A DNA stretch of 40,920 nucleotides from contig JAQUZL010000003.1 of the NCBI GenBank assembly GCA_028691385.1, positions 1 to 40,920 of the forward strand, read 5' to 3'. The notes beneath the pieces are model-generated. The model searched no databases, was not told where the DNA came from, and saw only the letters and a program-made list of their open reading frames with translations. Each line of letters starts with the position of its first letter. Within the stretch, counting starts at the first letter, position 1. Origin of the DNA: Oscillospiraceae bacterium. Lineage in GTDB: Bacteria > Bacillota > Clostridia > Oscillospirales > Oscillospiraceae. Below, in pieces: positions 1 through 8,612 of the stretch. The translations under genes were made by a program, and so were the position numbers.

Positions 1-380
1 CCAATTATGCGGATGTTCCGCAGAACCTCATCAGCGCGATTGTGGAAGCCAACAGCACCCGCAAGGACTTTATTGCAGACCAGATTATTGCAAGGCATCC
101 GCAGACCGTCGGCATTTATCGCCTGACCATGAAGGCAAATTCGGACAATTTCCGCCAGTCCTCCATTCAGGGCGTGATGAAGCGGATCAAAGCCAAGGGC
201 ATTGCGGTTGTCATCTACGAGCCAAGCCTGCGGGAAAATCAATTTTTTAACAGTCGGGTCATTCGGGACTTGGACGCGTTCAAGCAATGCGCCGACGTCA
301 TTCTGGCAAACCGCTATACGGATGAAATTGCCGACGTGCTGGACAAGGTTTATACCCGCGATTTGTATTTTAGAGATTGA
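1..380 (+). CDS. ugd: UDP-glucose 6-dehydrogenase, C-terminal part (cut by window start)
   Basis: The reading frame is open from base 3 and ends with TGA at 378-380, so only the last ~125 residues are present. The segment NYADVPQNLISAIVEANSTR, followed by VGIYRLTMK, DNFRQSSIQGVMKRIKAKG and the ending DKVYTRDLYFRD, matches the UDP-binding C-terminal domain of Ugd enzymes. The family oxidises UDP-glucose to UDP-glucuronate with two NAD+ in the cytoplasm. The catalytic Cys and the NAD domain lie upstream of the window and cannot be checked. It is 62 bases upstream of a membrane ligase/polymerase on the same strand, so it is probably the end of a polysaccharide operon supplying a uronic acid donor. 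Confidence 0.88.
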   Translation, partial: NYADVPQNLISAIVEANSTRKDFIADQIIARHPQTVGIYRLTMKANSDNFRQSSIQGVMKRIKAKGIAVVIYEPSLRENQFFNSRVIRDLDAFKQCADVILANRYTDEIADVLDKVYTRDLYFRD

Positions 381-384
381 CGCG

Positions 385-417
385 CCGTTTCCGCTGCGCG
401 ACAGGCGGCGGAAACGG
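385..417 (+). repeat. Intergenic hairpin between ugd and the ligase-like gene
   Basis: A 10-bp perfect stem (CCGTTTCCGC at 385-394 with GCGGAAACGG at 408-417) fills most of the gap between the two + strand genes. There is no T-run after it, so it is more likely a processing or mRNA-stability structure than an efficient terminator. Confidence 0.5.
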
Positions 418-442
418 GACAAAGAGATAAGGGAGTATGCCA

Positions 443-1816
443 ATGCGCAACGAGAAACTGCAAAAAAACTATACCCTGCGCCAGCTGTATCAAATGGCGC
501 AGCCAAAACACTTTGAGATCGCGGCGGCGGCGCTGCTTTGCTGGCTATCCGTTCTGCCGGTTACCAATGCGGCGCTGCAGCTCAATGTGGCGGACGCCAT
601 GTTCCTGCACGGCAGCTTCATCGGCACGCTTGGGTATCTGCTGGCCGGGCTGTATCTGGTGCGATTTCGTCCGGAGCGGTCGCAGCTGCGGGAAAACGCC
701 ATGATTTTTTGGCTGGCGTCGCTGCTGCTGTGGAGCTGCGTTTCCACGGCGCTGGCGGCAGATCGCAGCCGGGCGCTGCTGGGCGACTGGCACCGGCTCG
801 ATGGGCTGACGTCTTATTTTCTCTATGGCGGCATTTTTTTGCTGGCCAACCGGGTGCGCACACCGCGCTATCGCGGGTGGGTACTCCATACGTTCCTTGG
901 AACGGCGGCGGTGATGTGCCTGCTTTGCGCCGTAAACTGGACGCCGCTGATGAATTTTTTGGGTATGGAGTCCGATAAAGCGGTGTTTTACAATCAGAAT
1001 CATTTTGGATATTATTTGACGCTTGCGTGGACGGCGGCGGCCGGGGTGTTTACGGCCGGGACGCAAAGCCGGAAGCAAAGCGCTTTTTTGCTGGGGACGC
1101 TTGCGGCAGTTTCCGTTTGCCTTGTGCGGTGCAGGACGCTGGGCGCGCTCATTGCGGTGCTCTGCGGCGCGGCGCTGCTGGTGGTGTTCACATGGTTCCT
1201 TGACCGCACACGGGTTAGGCGTGCGGCGGTTGCGATTTTGCTGAGCGCGGCGGTGTTTGCGGCGTGCAGCACACAGCTTTGGGATCTGCGGCAGGAGGCC
1301 AAAACGCTGACGCAGGATATCGCCGTCACAATTTCCGGGGAGCAGAGCGGCGATGAGAGCGGCGAGGCCAACATGGTCGGCAGCCCGGGCAACGGACGGC
1401 TGATTTTGTGGAAATATGGTGTGCAATTTATCACCGAAAAACCGCTGTTCGGCTATGGACCGGAAAATCTCGGCGTGGAGTATCTGCGCTATCTGGATGA
1501 TGCGGATGTGTCCAGCAGACCGCACAACGAGCTGATTCAGATTGCCGCGTGCCTTGGCGTCCCGGCGCTGATTTTTTACTGCTTGGCCATGTGGTGCCTG
1601 CTTTGGCTGTTTATCCGGCGCTACCGCGCCATGAACTTGTCCGTGCTGGGGCTGTACTGCACCGTATTTGCCTATTTGGTCAGCAGCCTGTTCGGCAATT
1701 CGATGATCTATACCACGCCGTTTTTCTTCCTGTTTCTGGGGCTGTGCTTTTCCGCGGGAAAGGCGCTGCCATCAGGCGGCGCGCAGCCCGCCGTGCCGGA
1801 AAACGCTGAATCATAA
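443..1816 (+). CDS. O-antigen ligase / Wzy-like polymerase family membrane protein
   Basis: About 457 residues with roughly ten hydrophobic membrane segments. The Wzy_C-type signature is visible: a membrane segment starting NQNHFGYYLTLAW and a large loop with GNGRLILWKYGVQF, FGYGPENLG and RPHNELIQIAACLG before the last helices. The family joins or polymerises lipid-linked oligosaccharides on the outer face of the membrane. The ATG at 443 is preferred over the ATG at 437, because GGGAG at 431-435 is correctly spaced for 443 and too close for 437. It lies just downstream of ugd and ends before a strong terminator shared with the convergent glycan operon. Ligase and polymerase roles cannot be told apart from sequence. 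Confidence 0.82.
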   Translation: MRNEKLQKNYTLRQLYQMAQPKHFEIAAAALLCWLSVLPVTNAALQLNVADAMFLHGSFIGTLGYLLAGLYLVRFRPERSQLRENAMIFWLASLLLWSCVSTALAADRSRALLGDWHRLDGLTSYFLYGGIFLLANRVRTPRYRGWVLHTFLGTAAVMCLLCAVNWTPLMNFLGMESDKAVFYNQNHFGYYLTLAWTAAAGVFTAGTQSRKQSAFLLGTLAAVSVCLVRCRTLGALIAVLCGAALLVVFTWFLDRTRVRRAAVAILLSAAVFAACSTQLWDLRQEAKTLTQDIAVTISGEQSGDESGEANMVGSPGNGRLILWKYGVQFITEKPLFGYGPENLGVEYLRYLDDADVSSRPHNELIQIAACLGVPALIFYCLAMWCLLWLFIRRYRAMNLSVLGLYCTVFAYLVSSLFGNSMIYTTPFFFLFLGLCFSAGKALPSGGAQPAVPENAES

Positions 1817-1835
1817 GTCCTGCTCGAATGGAAGC

Positions 1836-1886
1836 AAACGCGCCCCGCAGATCCGGCAACACCGGTTCTGCAGGGCGCGTTTTTGG
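1836..1886. terminator. Intrinsic terminator between convergent glycan genes
   Basis: The arms AAACGCGCCCCGCAGA (from 1836) and TCTGCAGGGCGCGTTT (to about 1882) pair over 16 positions with one mismatch on the + strand, which becomes a G-U pair on the minus strand. An inner CCGG/CCGG pair closes the loop. A TTTTT run follows on the + strand, so it mainly ends the ligase-like gene. It also lies directly after the stop codon of the minus-strand operon. Confidence 0.85.
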
Positions 1887-1887
1887 T

Positions 1888-4524
1888 TTAGTTCTCGGAC
1901 GGGCGGTCTACGGCGCTGCCGTCTGCCTGCAGTGCGCGCAGGCATGGAATTTGCAGATTCTGCAGCGTGAACGTGTGGGTAACTGCGTCAAAGTGCAGCG
2001 CGTCCGCCTTTTCCCGCCGCTGAAACAGCCGAACCGCGCCATTGCCGTCCTCAATGGTAATCGCTGTGGCAAAGACGGCGCGTGACCCGGAAAGCTCAAA
2101 TTTCAGGGTCGTGATTTCGTCAATCTGATTGGTTTTCTGCGACGAAAGCCCATAGCCCGCCTGTGCGCGGTTGCCATGGATGACCGTCAGCTTCGCCGGT
2201 TCGCCATACTGGCGCAGACGAACCACATAGCCGCTGTCAGACAGCTGCAGCAGAACCTCTTTGCCGGTTGCATAGAGCACCTTCATCTGCTTGGAAAGAT
2301 GAAACAGCTGCGCATAGGTGTGCGGCACATTGGAGGAAAGCCGGTCAAAGACAATGGTAAGATCGTCGGCGGAACAGAAGTTCCGCTCAAAAACCACGCC
2401 GGGATAGGCGCAATTCAAAACGCGGATGTGGTCATAGTCCGGAAAGAATCCGTAGCCGGACAGCCCCACGGCCTGCTTGTGCTTCAGGTCGCAGGGGTAG
2501 GACTGTTCATCCACCACCACCACGTTGTGGGCGTTGGCGGATAGAAAATACTTCCGAAAGTCATCTCTGATGTTCCCATAGGAGCCGCCGTCCGTAAAGA
2601 CTTCATAGCCCTTGCTGTAGAGCAAAAAGGAACAGTCGTCCGCGTGCTTATGTGTGGTGCTCTCATAGCCGGATTTGATGGTTTTCCAGGTGTCGTTCTG
2701 GCAAAGATCGTCCAAATCCGAGCGGTAAAAATAGCAGCCGGTATGGGGGTAAATCTGATGCTGTTCGGCAGATTTGCGCTGCATGGCGCGCAGCGCGCCA
2801 GTGGCATTGTGCGTGTCGCCAATGCGCGCAAGTAAGCCGTTCGGCTCGGTTACCCAATCCAGATACGCCTGCGTCAGCACCATTTTGCCCAGAAGCTCGT
2901 CCCCGAGGGGGTCGGCTTGTTCCTTGAGAAAGGTGCCGATACCGGTGAGCAGAGTGATTACCGCGCCGACATAGCCGGGAGAGTTCTCTTTGTGCACCGC
3001 TTCATCGTTGAACGCCCACAGCGCCTGCTCCTGCAGCCGCTGCCTGGCGTGCGCAATCCAGTCCCGCTCGCCCAACAGGAAGCCGACGTGCAGCAGCGCC
3101 CGATCCTGCATCATGCCGTGATTGTGCCGCTGCTTATAATACGCATCGTTGCAAAGCCGCGCGCCGTGCGCCTGCAGAATTTTTGCCAGCTGCCGGTATT
3201 CCGCGTCGGGGCACAGACCGGAGCTGCGGTAGGTTGTGGAAAAATAAATGAGATTTTCCGTGCGGAGCGCGGTGGCGTGGTCGCTCCATGCGTGCGGATT
3301 GTCACCGCGCAGCGCGTCGTTGGAGGCGTAGCGCCACCAGCTGCGGATAAGCTGCGCGGCAAAGGCCAGAAGGGCGGAATCTTCCGTCTGCAAAAACGCC
3401 TGCGTCAGCACCTGCACAGGGTTCAGCGCCTGCAAATAAAGCTGAAAGGCATTCTCGGCATTCGCAACTTTGATATTCCAGTCCGGCGCGTCCGGCGAAA
3501 ATGGAACAGACGGCAGCGATGGCAGCACCCGCAGCGTTCCCTGCTGCAATTGCTGCGCGGCCGCAATGGCAGCGGCGTCTTTGAAATGCCGTTTTGGCGC
3601 AGGGATGTTCACAGCTTGAAAGACAAGGTCATTCGCGGACGCCATTTGCCGGGCGGAAATTTTTCCGCTTTGTAGCCGATGGAAAAAGGACTGCGCCGGG
3701 TATTGCACATCGCCGCCGGCAATCAGCGGCAGCGCCAAACCGGCGGCGATCAGCCGCAGCGTTTCCTCTTTGCTGGGCATGACGCTGTGCCCGCCCTCCG
3801 CACAGAAAAATTCCACCTCAAATTTTTGCTGACAGGGAAGCTGAAACCGGCAGATCTCCCGCAGAAAGGCCAGCAATTGCAGTTCCACATCCGCCTTGGT
3901 CCAAATGTTCTGATAGAGATGAATCTGCGGAAAAAATCCTTCCCGCTGCATCAGCAAGGCCAGATCGATGCGCGCGTCAATGAGCTGTTCGGTTTCTCGG
4001 AGGACTGCGGCCTTGAGCTTTTCTACGGAAGAACTCCAATAGTTGCGCACATCAAACTGCGGATTGATCGCCAGCGCTTTTCCGTGCAGCATTGCGGCCA
4101 GCGCAATGGAGGTAAAGCCGCCGCCGGAGGAGCCGCAAAACAGGGTGCGTTCCATGGAAATGGACAGCTTTTCCAGAATAACATGAAGAAGGTATGCGAT
4201 ATTTTCCAGATACCACCGATCGTTGGTGCCGTAGCCCCAGCACAAGGCGACGTCGCCCAGATATACGCTGGGATCAAAATACCAGATTCCGCTGCCGGGC
4301 AGGTCTTCCATCCACGATGCTCTGCTGAAAATGGGCCATGTGTCGCGCGCCGTACCAAGCGCGCCCGTGCCGAACACGACGGCCTGGTCAAGGTTCGGTT
4401 TCCAGTTAATTAAAAATTCAAAACCGACGCCTTCCCACTGAACCTCATAGATCATTGGCTCGGCTGCCTGAAAGGTTTCCTGCGCAAGGGCTTCATAGGC
4501 AACCGTTTTCCGCTGGTAACGCAT
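1888..4524 (-). CDS. Fusion of alpha/beta-hydrolase-like and heparinase II/III-like lyase domains
   Basis: 878 residues. Residues ~1-270 look like a serine hydrolase: nucleophile elbow GSSGGG at 131-136, possible acid D158 and GGH at 244-246. Residues ~370-600 are mostly helical and contain RHNHGMMQDR (467-474), like the alpha/alpha barrel of heparinase II/III and alginate lyases. Residues ~615-850 are beta-rich, with THKHADDCSF (624-633), FTDGGSYGN (643-651) and ANAHNVVVVD (663-672), typical of the family's C-terminal sheet domain. These lyases cleave uronic-acid glycosidic bonds by beta-elimination. No signal peptide or membrane helix is present, so it should act in the cytoplasm. Start 4524 follows AGGAGG with good spacing. 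It is last in the glycan operon, whose first gene makes a uronic acid donor. Assignment of both halves rests on motifs only; the fusion is unusual. Confidence 0.72.
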   Translation of the reverse strand: MRYQRKTVAYEALAQETFQAAEPMIYEVQWEGVGFEFLINWKPNLDQAVVFGTGALGTARDTWPIFSRASWMEDLPGSGIWYFDPSVYLGDVALCWGYGTNDRWYLENIAYLLHVILEKLSISMERTLFCGSSGGGFTSIALAAMLHGKALAINPQFDVRNYWSSSVEKLKAAVLRETEQLIDARIDLALLMQREGFFPQIHLYQNIWTKADVELQLLAFLREICRFQLPCQQKFEVEFFCAEGGHSVMPSKEETLRLIAAGLALPLIAGGDVQYPAQSFFHRLQSGKISARQMASANDLVFQAVNIPAPKRHFKDAAAIAAAQQLQQGTLRVLPSLPSVPFSPDAPDWNIKVANAENAFQLYLQALNPVQVLTQAFLQTEDSALLAFAAQLIRSWWRYASNDALRGDNPHAWSDHATALRTENLIYFSTTYRSSGLCPDAEYRQLAKILQAHGARLCNDAYYKQRHNHGMMQDRALLHVGFLLGERDWIAHARQRLQEQALWAFNDEAVHKENSPGYVGAVITLLTGIGTFLKEQADPLGDELLGKMVLTQAYLDWVTEPNGLLARIGDTHNATGALRAMQRKSAEQHQIYPHTGCYFYRSDLDDLCQNDTWKTIKSGYESTTHKHADDCSFLLYSKGYEVFTDGGSYGNIRDDFRKYFLSANAHNVVVVDEQSYPCDLKHKQAVGLSGYGFFPDYDHIRVLNCAYPGVVFERNFCSADDLTIVFDRLSSNVPHTYAQLFHLSKQMKVLYATGKEVLLQLSDSGYVVRLRQYGEPAKLTVIHGNRAQAGYGLSSQKTNQIDEITTLKFELSGSRAVFATAITIEDGNGAVRLFQRREKADALHFDAVTHTFTLQNLQIPCLRALQADGSAVDRPSEN

Positions 4525-4556
4525 GCATGTGTCCTCCTGTTCGCCAGATTTTCGGC

Positions 4557-5129
4557 TTAAAACGCCACCTCAAAGCAGGCGGAGTCGGCGCTCTTTTTTT
4601 GTGCGCCCAATTTCACAAACACCTTGACATGATACCTGCCTGGTTCTTCAAATTTATGGGTGTATTCCGGCGCGCTGGGGTACATCTCGCGATGCACCGG
4701 CTGCTCTTCGCCCTCGCGGAAGAGATACCATGCAAATTCCGCGTTTTCCGGGAAGGCTCCCTCGGCGCGGAACTGCCAGAAAGCGCCGCTGATTTGCTCA
4801 TACTTCGGCGTCAGTGTCAAGCTGGGCGTCTGCTGCGCCGCGCTGGCCAGCGCCGGAGAGGTTTTGGCTGTGGCGCGAAATGTGGCAGTCTGCTCCACCT
4901 TTTCCTCCTTGCCGTTGCGGACAAAGGCCTTGACGGTATAGAGTCCCCGCGATTCCAGCTGACATGCGGTGAACGGCTCTTTTTGGTAGACGCCCTTCAT
5001 GATGAGTTTGCTGTCTTTTTTTACATACCAGGCATAGCGCATGGCACTGGTCGGCGCGTCGACGTTGGTTTTCATCACCAGCGTACCGTTTCCGTACAGG
5101 TCAAACAGTTCAATTTCTTTAATTTCCAT
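4557..5129 (-). CDS. Two-repeat Ig-like beta-sandwich protein of the glycan operon
   Basis: 190 residues with two copies of a ~85-residue all-beta repeat. Repeat 1 (about 1-88) contains MRYAWYVKKDSK and GLYTVKAFVRNGKEEK. Repeat 2 (about 100-190) contains FAWYLFREGEEQ and GRYHVKVFVKLGAQKK. The same pattern (LYAWVVLDTSG then GRYKVRAFLKNKDAK) forms the C-terminus of the large glycosyltransferase encoded just upstream. There is no signal peptide and no catalytic motif. The fold resembles Ig/PKD-like modules that bind carbohydrate or protein. It may present or recognise the glycan before export. That role is inference, and I know of no named family that I can assign with certainty. Confidence 0.7.
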   Translation of the reverse strand: MEIKEIELFDLYGNGTLVMKTNVDAPTSAMRYAWYVKKDSKLIMKGVYQKEPFTACQLESRGLYTVKAFVRNGKEEKVEQTATFRATAKTSPALASAAQQTPSLTLTPKYEQISGAFWQFRAEGAFPENAEFAWYLFREGEEQPVHREMYPSAPEYTHKFEEPGRYHVKVFVKLGAQKKSADSACFEVAF

Positions 5130-5153
5130 ATGCTCACACCTTGCAATCCAGAA

Positions 5154-8100
5154 TTAGGCTTGCGCCTTGACAACATTGGACAGATTTTGCAGCAGGGAAA
5201 CGCCCTGCGCGGTGACGTCAAGATAGGCGACGTCTTCGGAAACCTTTGCGTCCTTATTCTTCAGGAACGCGCGAACCTTGTACCGTCCCGGCGCAAATGC
5301 CGAGAAATCGCAGGTGAACGTGTTGCGGGTATGGTATTTTGTGGCCACCATCTTTTGGTACGCGCCGCTGGTATCCAAAACAACCCATGCATAAAGCCCA
5401 GATTCTATCCGGGTGGTATTGAGGAAGGTGAATGCGCTGCCGGACTGCCGATAGGTCACCTGCAGCTGCGTGGGCTTTTTGGCGGCCTGCAAAATCTCCT
5501 TCAAGGTGGGCATGGGACGCTTCTGCTGCAAGGGAAACGCCTGCTGCACACACGCAACGGCGGCGGCATAGTCGCCGGCGCTGCAATATGCCAGATACTG
5601 ATTGATGAGCGGGTCTGTCCGCCGGTACTCTGCGGCATAGACAGCGAGAATCTGCTCCACCAGCATGGCGCATTCCTGCACGCAATCTTCTCTTGCCTGA
5701 CTCAGCTTTTGGAAAACCCAGTGGGTTGTGTAGTAGTCATAACGCGACTCCATAAACGAACGCATCAGCCCGCTTTCCCGCAGCCAGTCTGCCTTGGGCT
5801 GCTGCAAAAGCAGCAGCTTCCGGAAGAACTTTGCGCTCACCGAGTTGGTGACCGAGCCGGCGGTCTGCGCGTAATAAATATGAATCGGCACGTCCAGCAC
5901 CTGAATTCGCTGCGCGGCTTGCAGCAGCTGCCAGGAGAACAGGGTGTCCTGTCCGGCTGCGCCGGGCACCTGCGTCAGATGGTTCTTGCGGATCAGCGCT
6001 GTCTTGATAACCATGGCCTGAATGCTGGCGGACAAAAAGCCGGTGGCCGTCAGCGAAGTGCCAAACCCGTTCCGGAAGGAATCGGTTCCCGCCGCTGAAA
6101 CAATGGTGCCATAATAGTTGGACAGATACTTGTCGGTGGTACACTTATACATATTCCCAAGCGCCAAATCCAAATCGTCTTCCTGCGCGGCCTGCAGCAG
6201 CTGCGCATAGCCATCGCAGATGGCCTCGTTGTCCGGGTCCAAAAATGTGAGGTATGGCGCGGTGGCAAGCTCTACGCCCTTGTTTCGCGGGCGCGACGCG
6301 GAGCCGCTGCCGCCGTCGGTGAAGCGGAAAGAACGCACATTTTGGAACTTCTCCTCCAAATACTGCTCCGCCTTCAACGTACGGTCGTCGTCAGAGCCGT
6401 CATCCACCAAAATGATTTCCATGCGGTCAAACAGCGAGCTGCGCTGCAGGCTGGCAAAGCATTTTCCGAGCAGGTGCGCGCCGTTGTTATAAACGGGCAC
6501 GATCACGCAGAGAATGCCGCTCGGCCGACTGTCCGGCCGCGGGAGCGGCGCTGCGTTATAGTTGAAATGGTCGATGCTGTAACCGTTGGCAAGCGATTGC
6601 GCGCCGTCTAACTCCAGCAGAAACGCGGGCGAAAACGCTTCGCGCCAAAACAGGGTGCGGTATTTGCTGCCCATGGCGCTGACGTACTGATGCTCCGCGC
6701 CGCTGTGGAGCATGTCCGCTTCACACCAGGCGTCCTTTGTGATATAGTCGCAGGCCGTATATTTGAAACCGTTGGCCAGATCCTCCAGATAATAAACGCC
6801 ATAGTCCGCATCCGGCGCAAACCATGCCACCATATCATATGCGGCAAGCTGCTCGGGCGTGAGTGCGTCGCGCGTGAAAAGCGCCTTATCCGGATAGGTC
6901 TGTCGGGCGAAGCTTTCCTCCACATGGGCGGTCAGCGTATCGGCCAAAACCAAGATGCGCCGGACAGGCTGCGCGGCGGAAAGTCCCGTTGGCCCCAGCA
7001 GCTGGGCAATGCGGTCAAAGCAGCTATGCCCCGTCATCACGCTGCGGATGCCGGCAATCTGCCGCTCATAGCGCGCGTCTGCGGACATCGTGCTCATGAT
7101 ACCGGCTACCTCCGAGGCATCATACACCATTTGCACAGAGGGCAGAATGCTGTTGACGCCGACGCTGAAGTTGGACAGCAGCAGCACGCCGTTGGCCTGC
7201 AGCTCAAAGGCACGGTTTGCGAACATGGTTTCACTGCCCTTGACCGAGTTGATGTTCACGGCCCAGTCAAAGCGCTTATGTATTTTTTGCAGCGTATCAT
7301 GGTCAAGCGCGGGGGACACATATTGAAAATACGGGTTCGGGAAGCGATAGGCGGGGTTGTCCGGATAGTTGCGGTCGATGATGTGCAGTGCGTGTCCCGC
7401 ATCCAGAATCCCGTCAAAAATGACGGCCAGCTCCTTGCAGCGATCCGGATATTTCCGCATCCATGAGCCGGAAAACAACACGCAGTCCTCTTTTTCGCCC
7501 TGATGAAAGCCGATGGGATTGTGATACAGCGGATTGATGCCGAAGCACACCGCTTCCACATGCTCCTTGCCGCAGTCGCTTTCATAATAGGGGACGCATT
7601 CCCGCGCGGAGGTGAACACATAGTCGCACACTTTGGCAAAATCCAGAAACAGCTCATAGTTGGGGGGATCTTCCTTGGAGTAAAACACCGTGGGGATGCC
7701 CTTTTCCCGGCAGCGCTCCAGCATGGCTTTTGCAACGGCGCGCTTGGGATTTTCCTTTAGCTGGCTTAGCGACGCAAGGCCGCGCCACTGACCATGCAGC
7801 CCGCGCCATGCCGATACAAACAGCAGCACGTCAAGGCCTTCGGCTACCACGGCTTCCCAGTTATCCGGCGTGAGAAATACAAAATCAGCGGCGGCGCTGA
7901 TGGACTCATAAAAGAATTCATCGCAGACCAGACCAATTCGATAGGGGAGCTTTTGATAGAACCGCGTGCCGTTGCTGTCGTCGATGCAGCTGAGCGCGGC
8001 GGTATACCGCTCGGCCCAGTGCGCCTGCTCGGGGCTGATTTCCGGCGCCTGCGGGGAAGCTGCGCTGGGCGAAACGACCTGCGCGGGGGCAATCTGCTTC

Positions 8101-8612
8101 GGTGAAGCCAGCGGCGGCAGCGCCGGGCTGTCTGCTATTTCGAGCGGCGGCAGTCTTTGGAACAGCCACTGGAACAAGAAGGTGTTCCCAAGTCCGCCGC
8201 CTGTTTTGCGGCGTCCTTTTTGCCAGGCCCAATAGGTCAGGGTGAGCCGACCAAGCTTGGAACCGGCAAGCGCGTCGTAGCGCGCCTGCAGCCGCTCAAG
8301 GCGGACATTGGCCGTCATCAGGGCGCGCGCGGATTTTTGTTGCGCAAGCTTTTGCTTGTTGGCCTCGCGCTTTAGCCGATCGGCTTCCTCGCGAAGCGAT
8401 TTCTGCGATTCCTGCGCCTTGGTGCAGCGCTCCTCCCATTGCCGATTCTCTATGCGAAGCTGACTGGTTTCGGACAATGCTTTTTCCAGAACAAGCTGAA
8501 GCTTTTCCACTTCGCTGCGCTCCGGTTCGGTAGGCTTGGGCGCAAGAAGTAGGGCTCCTTCTGTGGCAGGCGCGGGAAACCCCGCAGCATTATGGTTTCG
8601 TTTCCGGCTCAT
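5154..8612 (-). CDS. Multidomain glycosyltransferase: coiled coil, CgeB-like, GT2, Ig-like
   Basis: 1152 residues from the ATG at 8612, which follows GGAGGAAGCA; the open frame extends further upstream but that part lies inside the ABC gene. Residues ~30-115 are a charged coiled coil, followed by a Pro/Ala-rich linker to ~195. Residues ~220-690 resemble the CgeB/spore-maturation glycosyltransferases (TPDNWEA, YSKEDPPNYE, FTSARECVPYY, LFSGSWMRKYPDR, DRNYPDN). Residues ~698-900 are a GT2 domain (CVIVPVYNN at 702-710, ILVDDGSDD at 734-742, ASRPRNKGV, TFLDPDNEA with a DxD-like DPD). A helical segment follows, then an Ig-like domain at ~1065-1145 shared with the next gene. Two GT modules in one chain suggest sequential sugar additions. 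Acceptor and sugars are unknown. It overlaps the ATPase gene by 23 bases. Confidence 0.82.
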   Translation of the reverse strand: MSRKRNHNAAGFPAPATEGALLLAPKPTEPERSEVEKLQLVLEKALSETSQLRIENRQWEERCTKAQESQKSLREEADRLKREANKQKLAQQKSARALMTANVRLERLQARYDALAGSKLGRLTLTYWAWQKGRRKTGGGLGNTFLFQWLFQRLPPLEIADSPALPPLASPKQIAPAQVVSPSAASPQAPEISPEQAHWAERYTAALSCIDDSNGTRFYQKLPYRIGLVCDEFFYESISAAADFVFLTPDNWEAVVAEGLDVLLFVSAWRGLHGQWRGLASLSQLKENPKRAVAKAMLERCREKGIPTVFYSKEDPPNYELFLDFAKVCDYVFTSARECVPYYESDCGKEHVEAVCFGINPLYHNPIGFHQGEKEDCVLFSGSWMRKYPDRCKELAVIFDGILDAGHALHIIDRNYPDNPAYRFPNPYFQYVSPALDHDTLQKIHKRFDWAVNINSVKGSETMFANRAFELQANGVLLLSNFSVGVNSILPSVQMVYDASEVAGIMSTMSADARYERQIAGIRSVMTGHSCFDRIAQLLGPTGLSAAQPVRRILVLADTLTAHVEESFARQTYPDKALFTRDALTPEQLAAYDMVAWFAPDADYGVYYLEDLANGFKYTACDYITKDAWCEADMLHSGAEHQYVSAMGSKYRTLFWREAFSPAFLLELDGAQSLANGYSIDHFNYNAAPLPRPDSRPSGILCVIVPVYNNGAHLLGKCFASLQRSSLFDRMEIILVDDGSDDDRTLKAEQYLEEKFQNVRSFRFTDGGSGSASRPRNKGVELATAPYLTFLDPDNEAICDGYAQLLQAAQEDDLDLALGNMYKCTTDKYLSNYYGTIVSAAGTDSFRNGFGTSLTATGFLSASIQAMVIKTALIRKNHLTQVPGAAGQDTLFSWQLLQAAQRIQVLDVPIHIYYAQTAGSVTNSVSAKFFRKLLLLQQPKADWLRESGLMRSFMESRYDYYTTHWVFQKLSQAREDCVQECAMLVEQILAVYAAEYRRTDPLINQYLAYCSAGDYAAAVACVQQAFPLQQKRPMPTLKEILQAAKKPTQLQVTYRQSGSAFTFLNTTRIESGLYAWVVLDTSGAYQKMVATKYHTRNTFTCDFSAFAPGRYKVRAFLKNKDAKVSEDVAYLDVTAQGVSLLQNLSNVVKAQA

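Noticed and set aside
4455..6098. 547-codon open frame on the + strand
   Set aside because: Antisense to the start of the hydrolase/lyase gene, the Ig-like gene and the end of the large glycosyltransferase; it has low-complexity composition.
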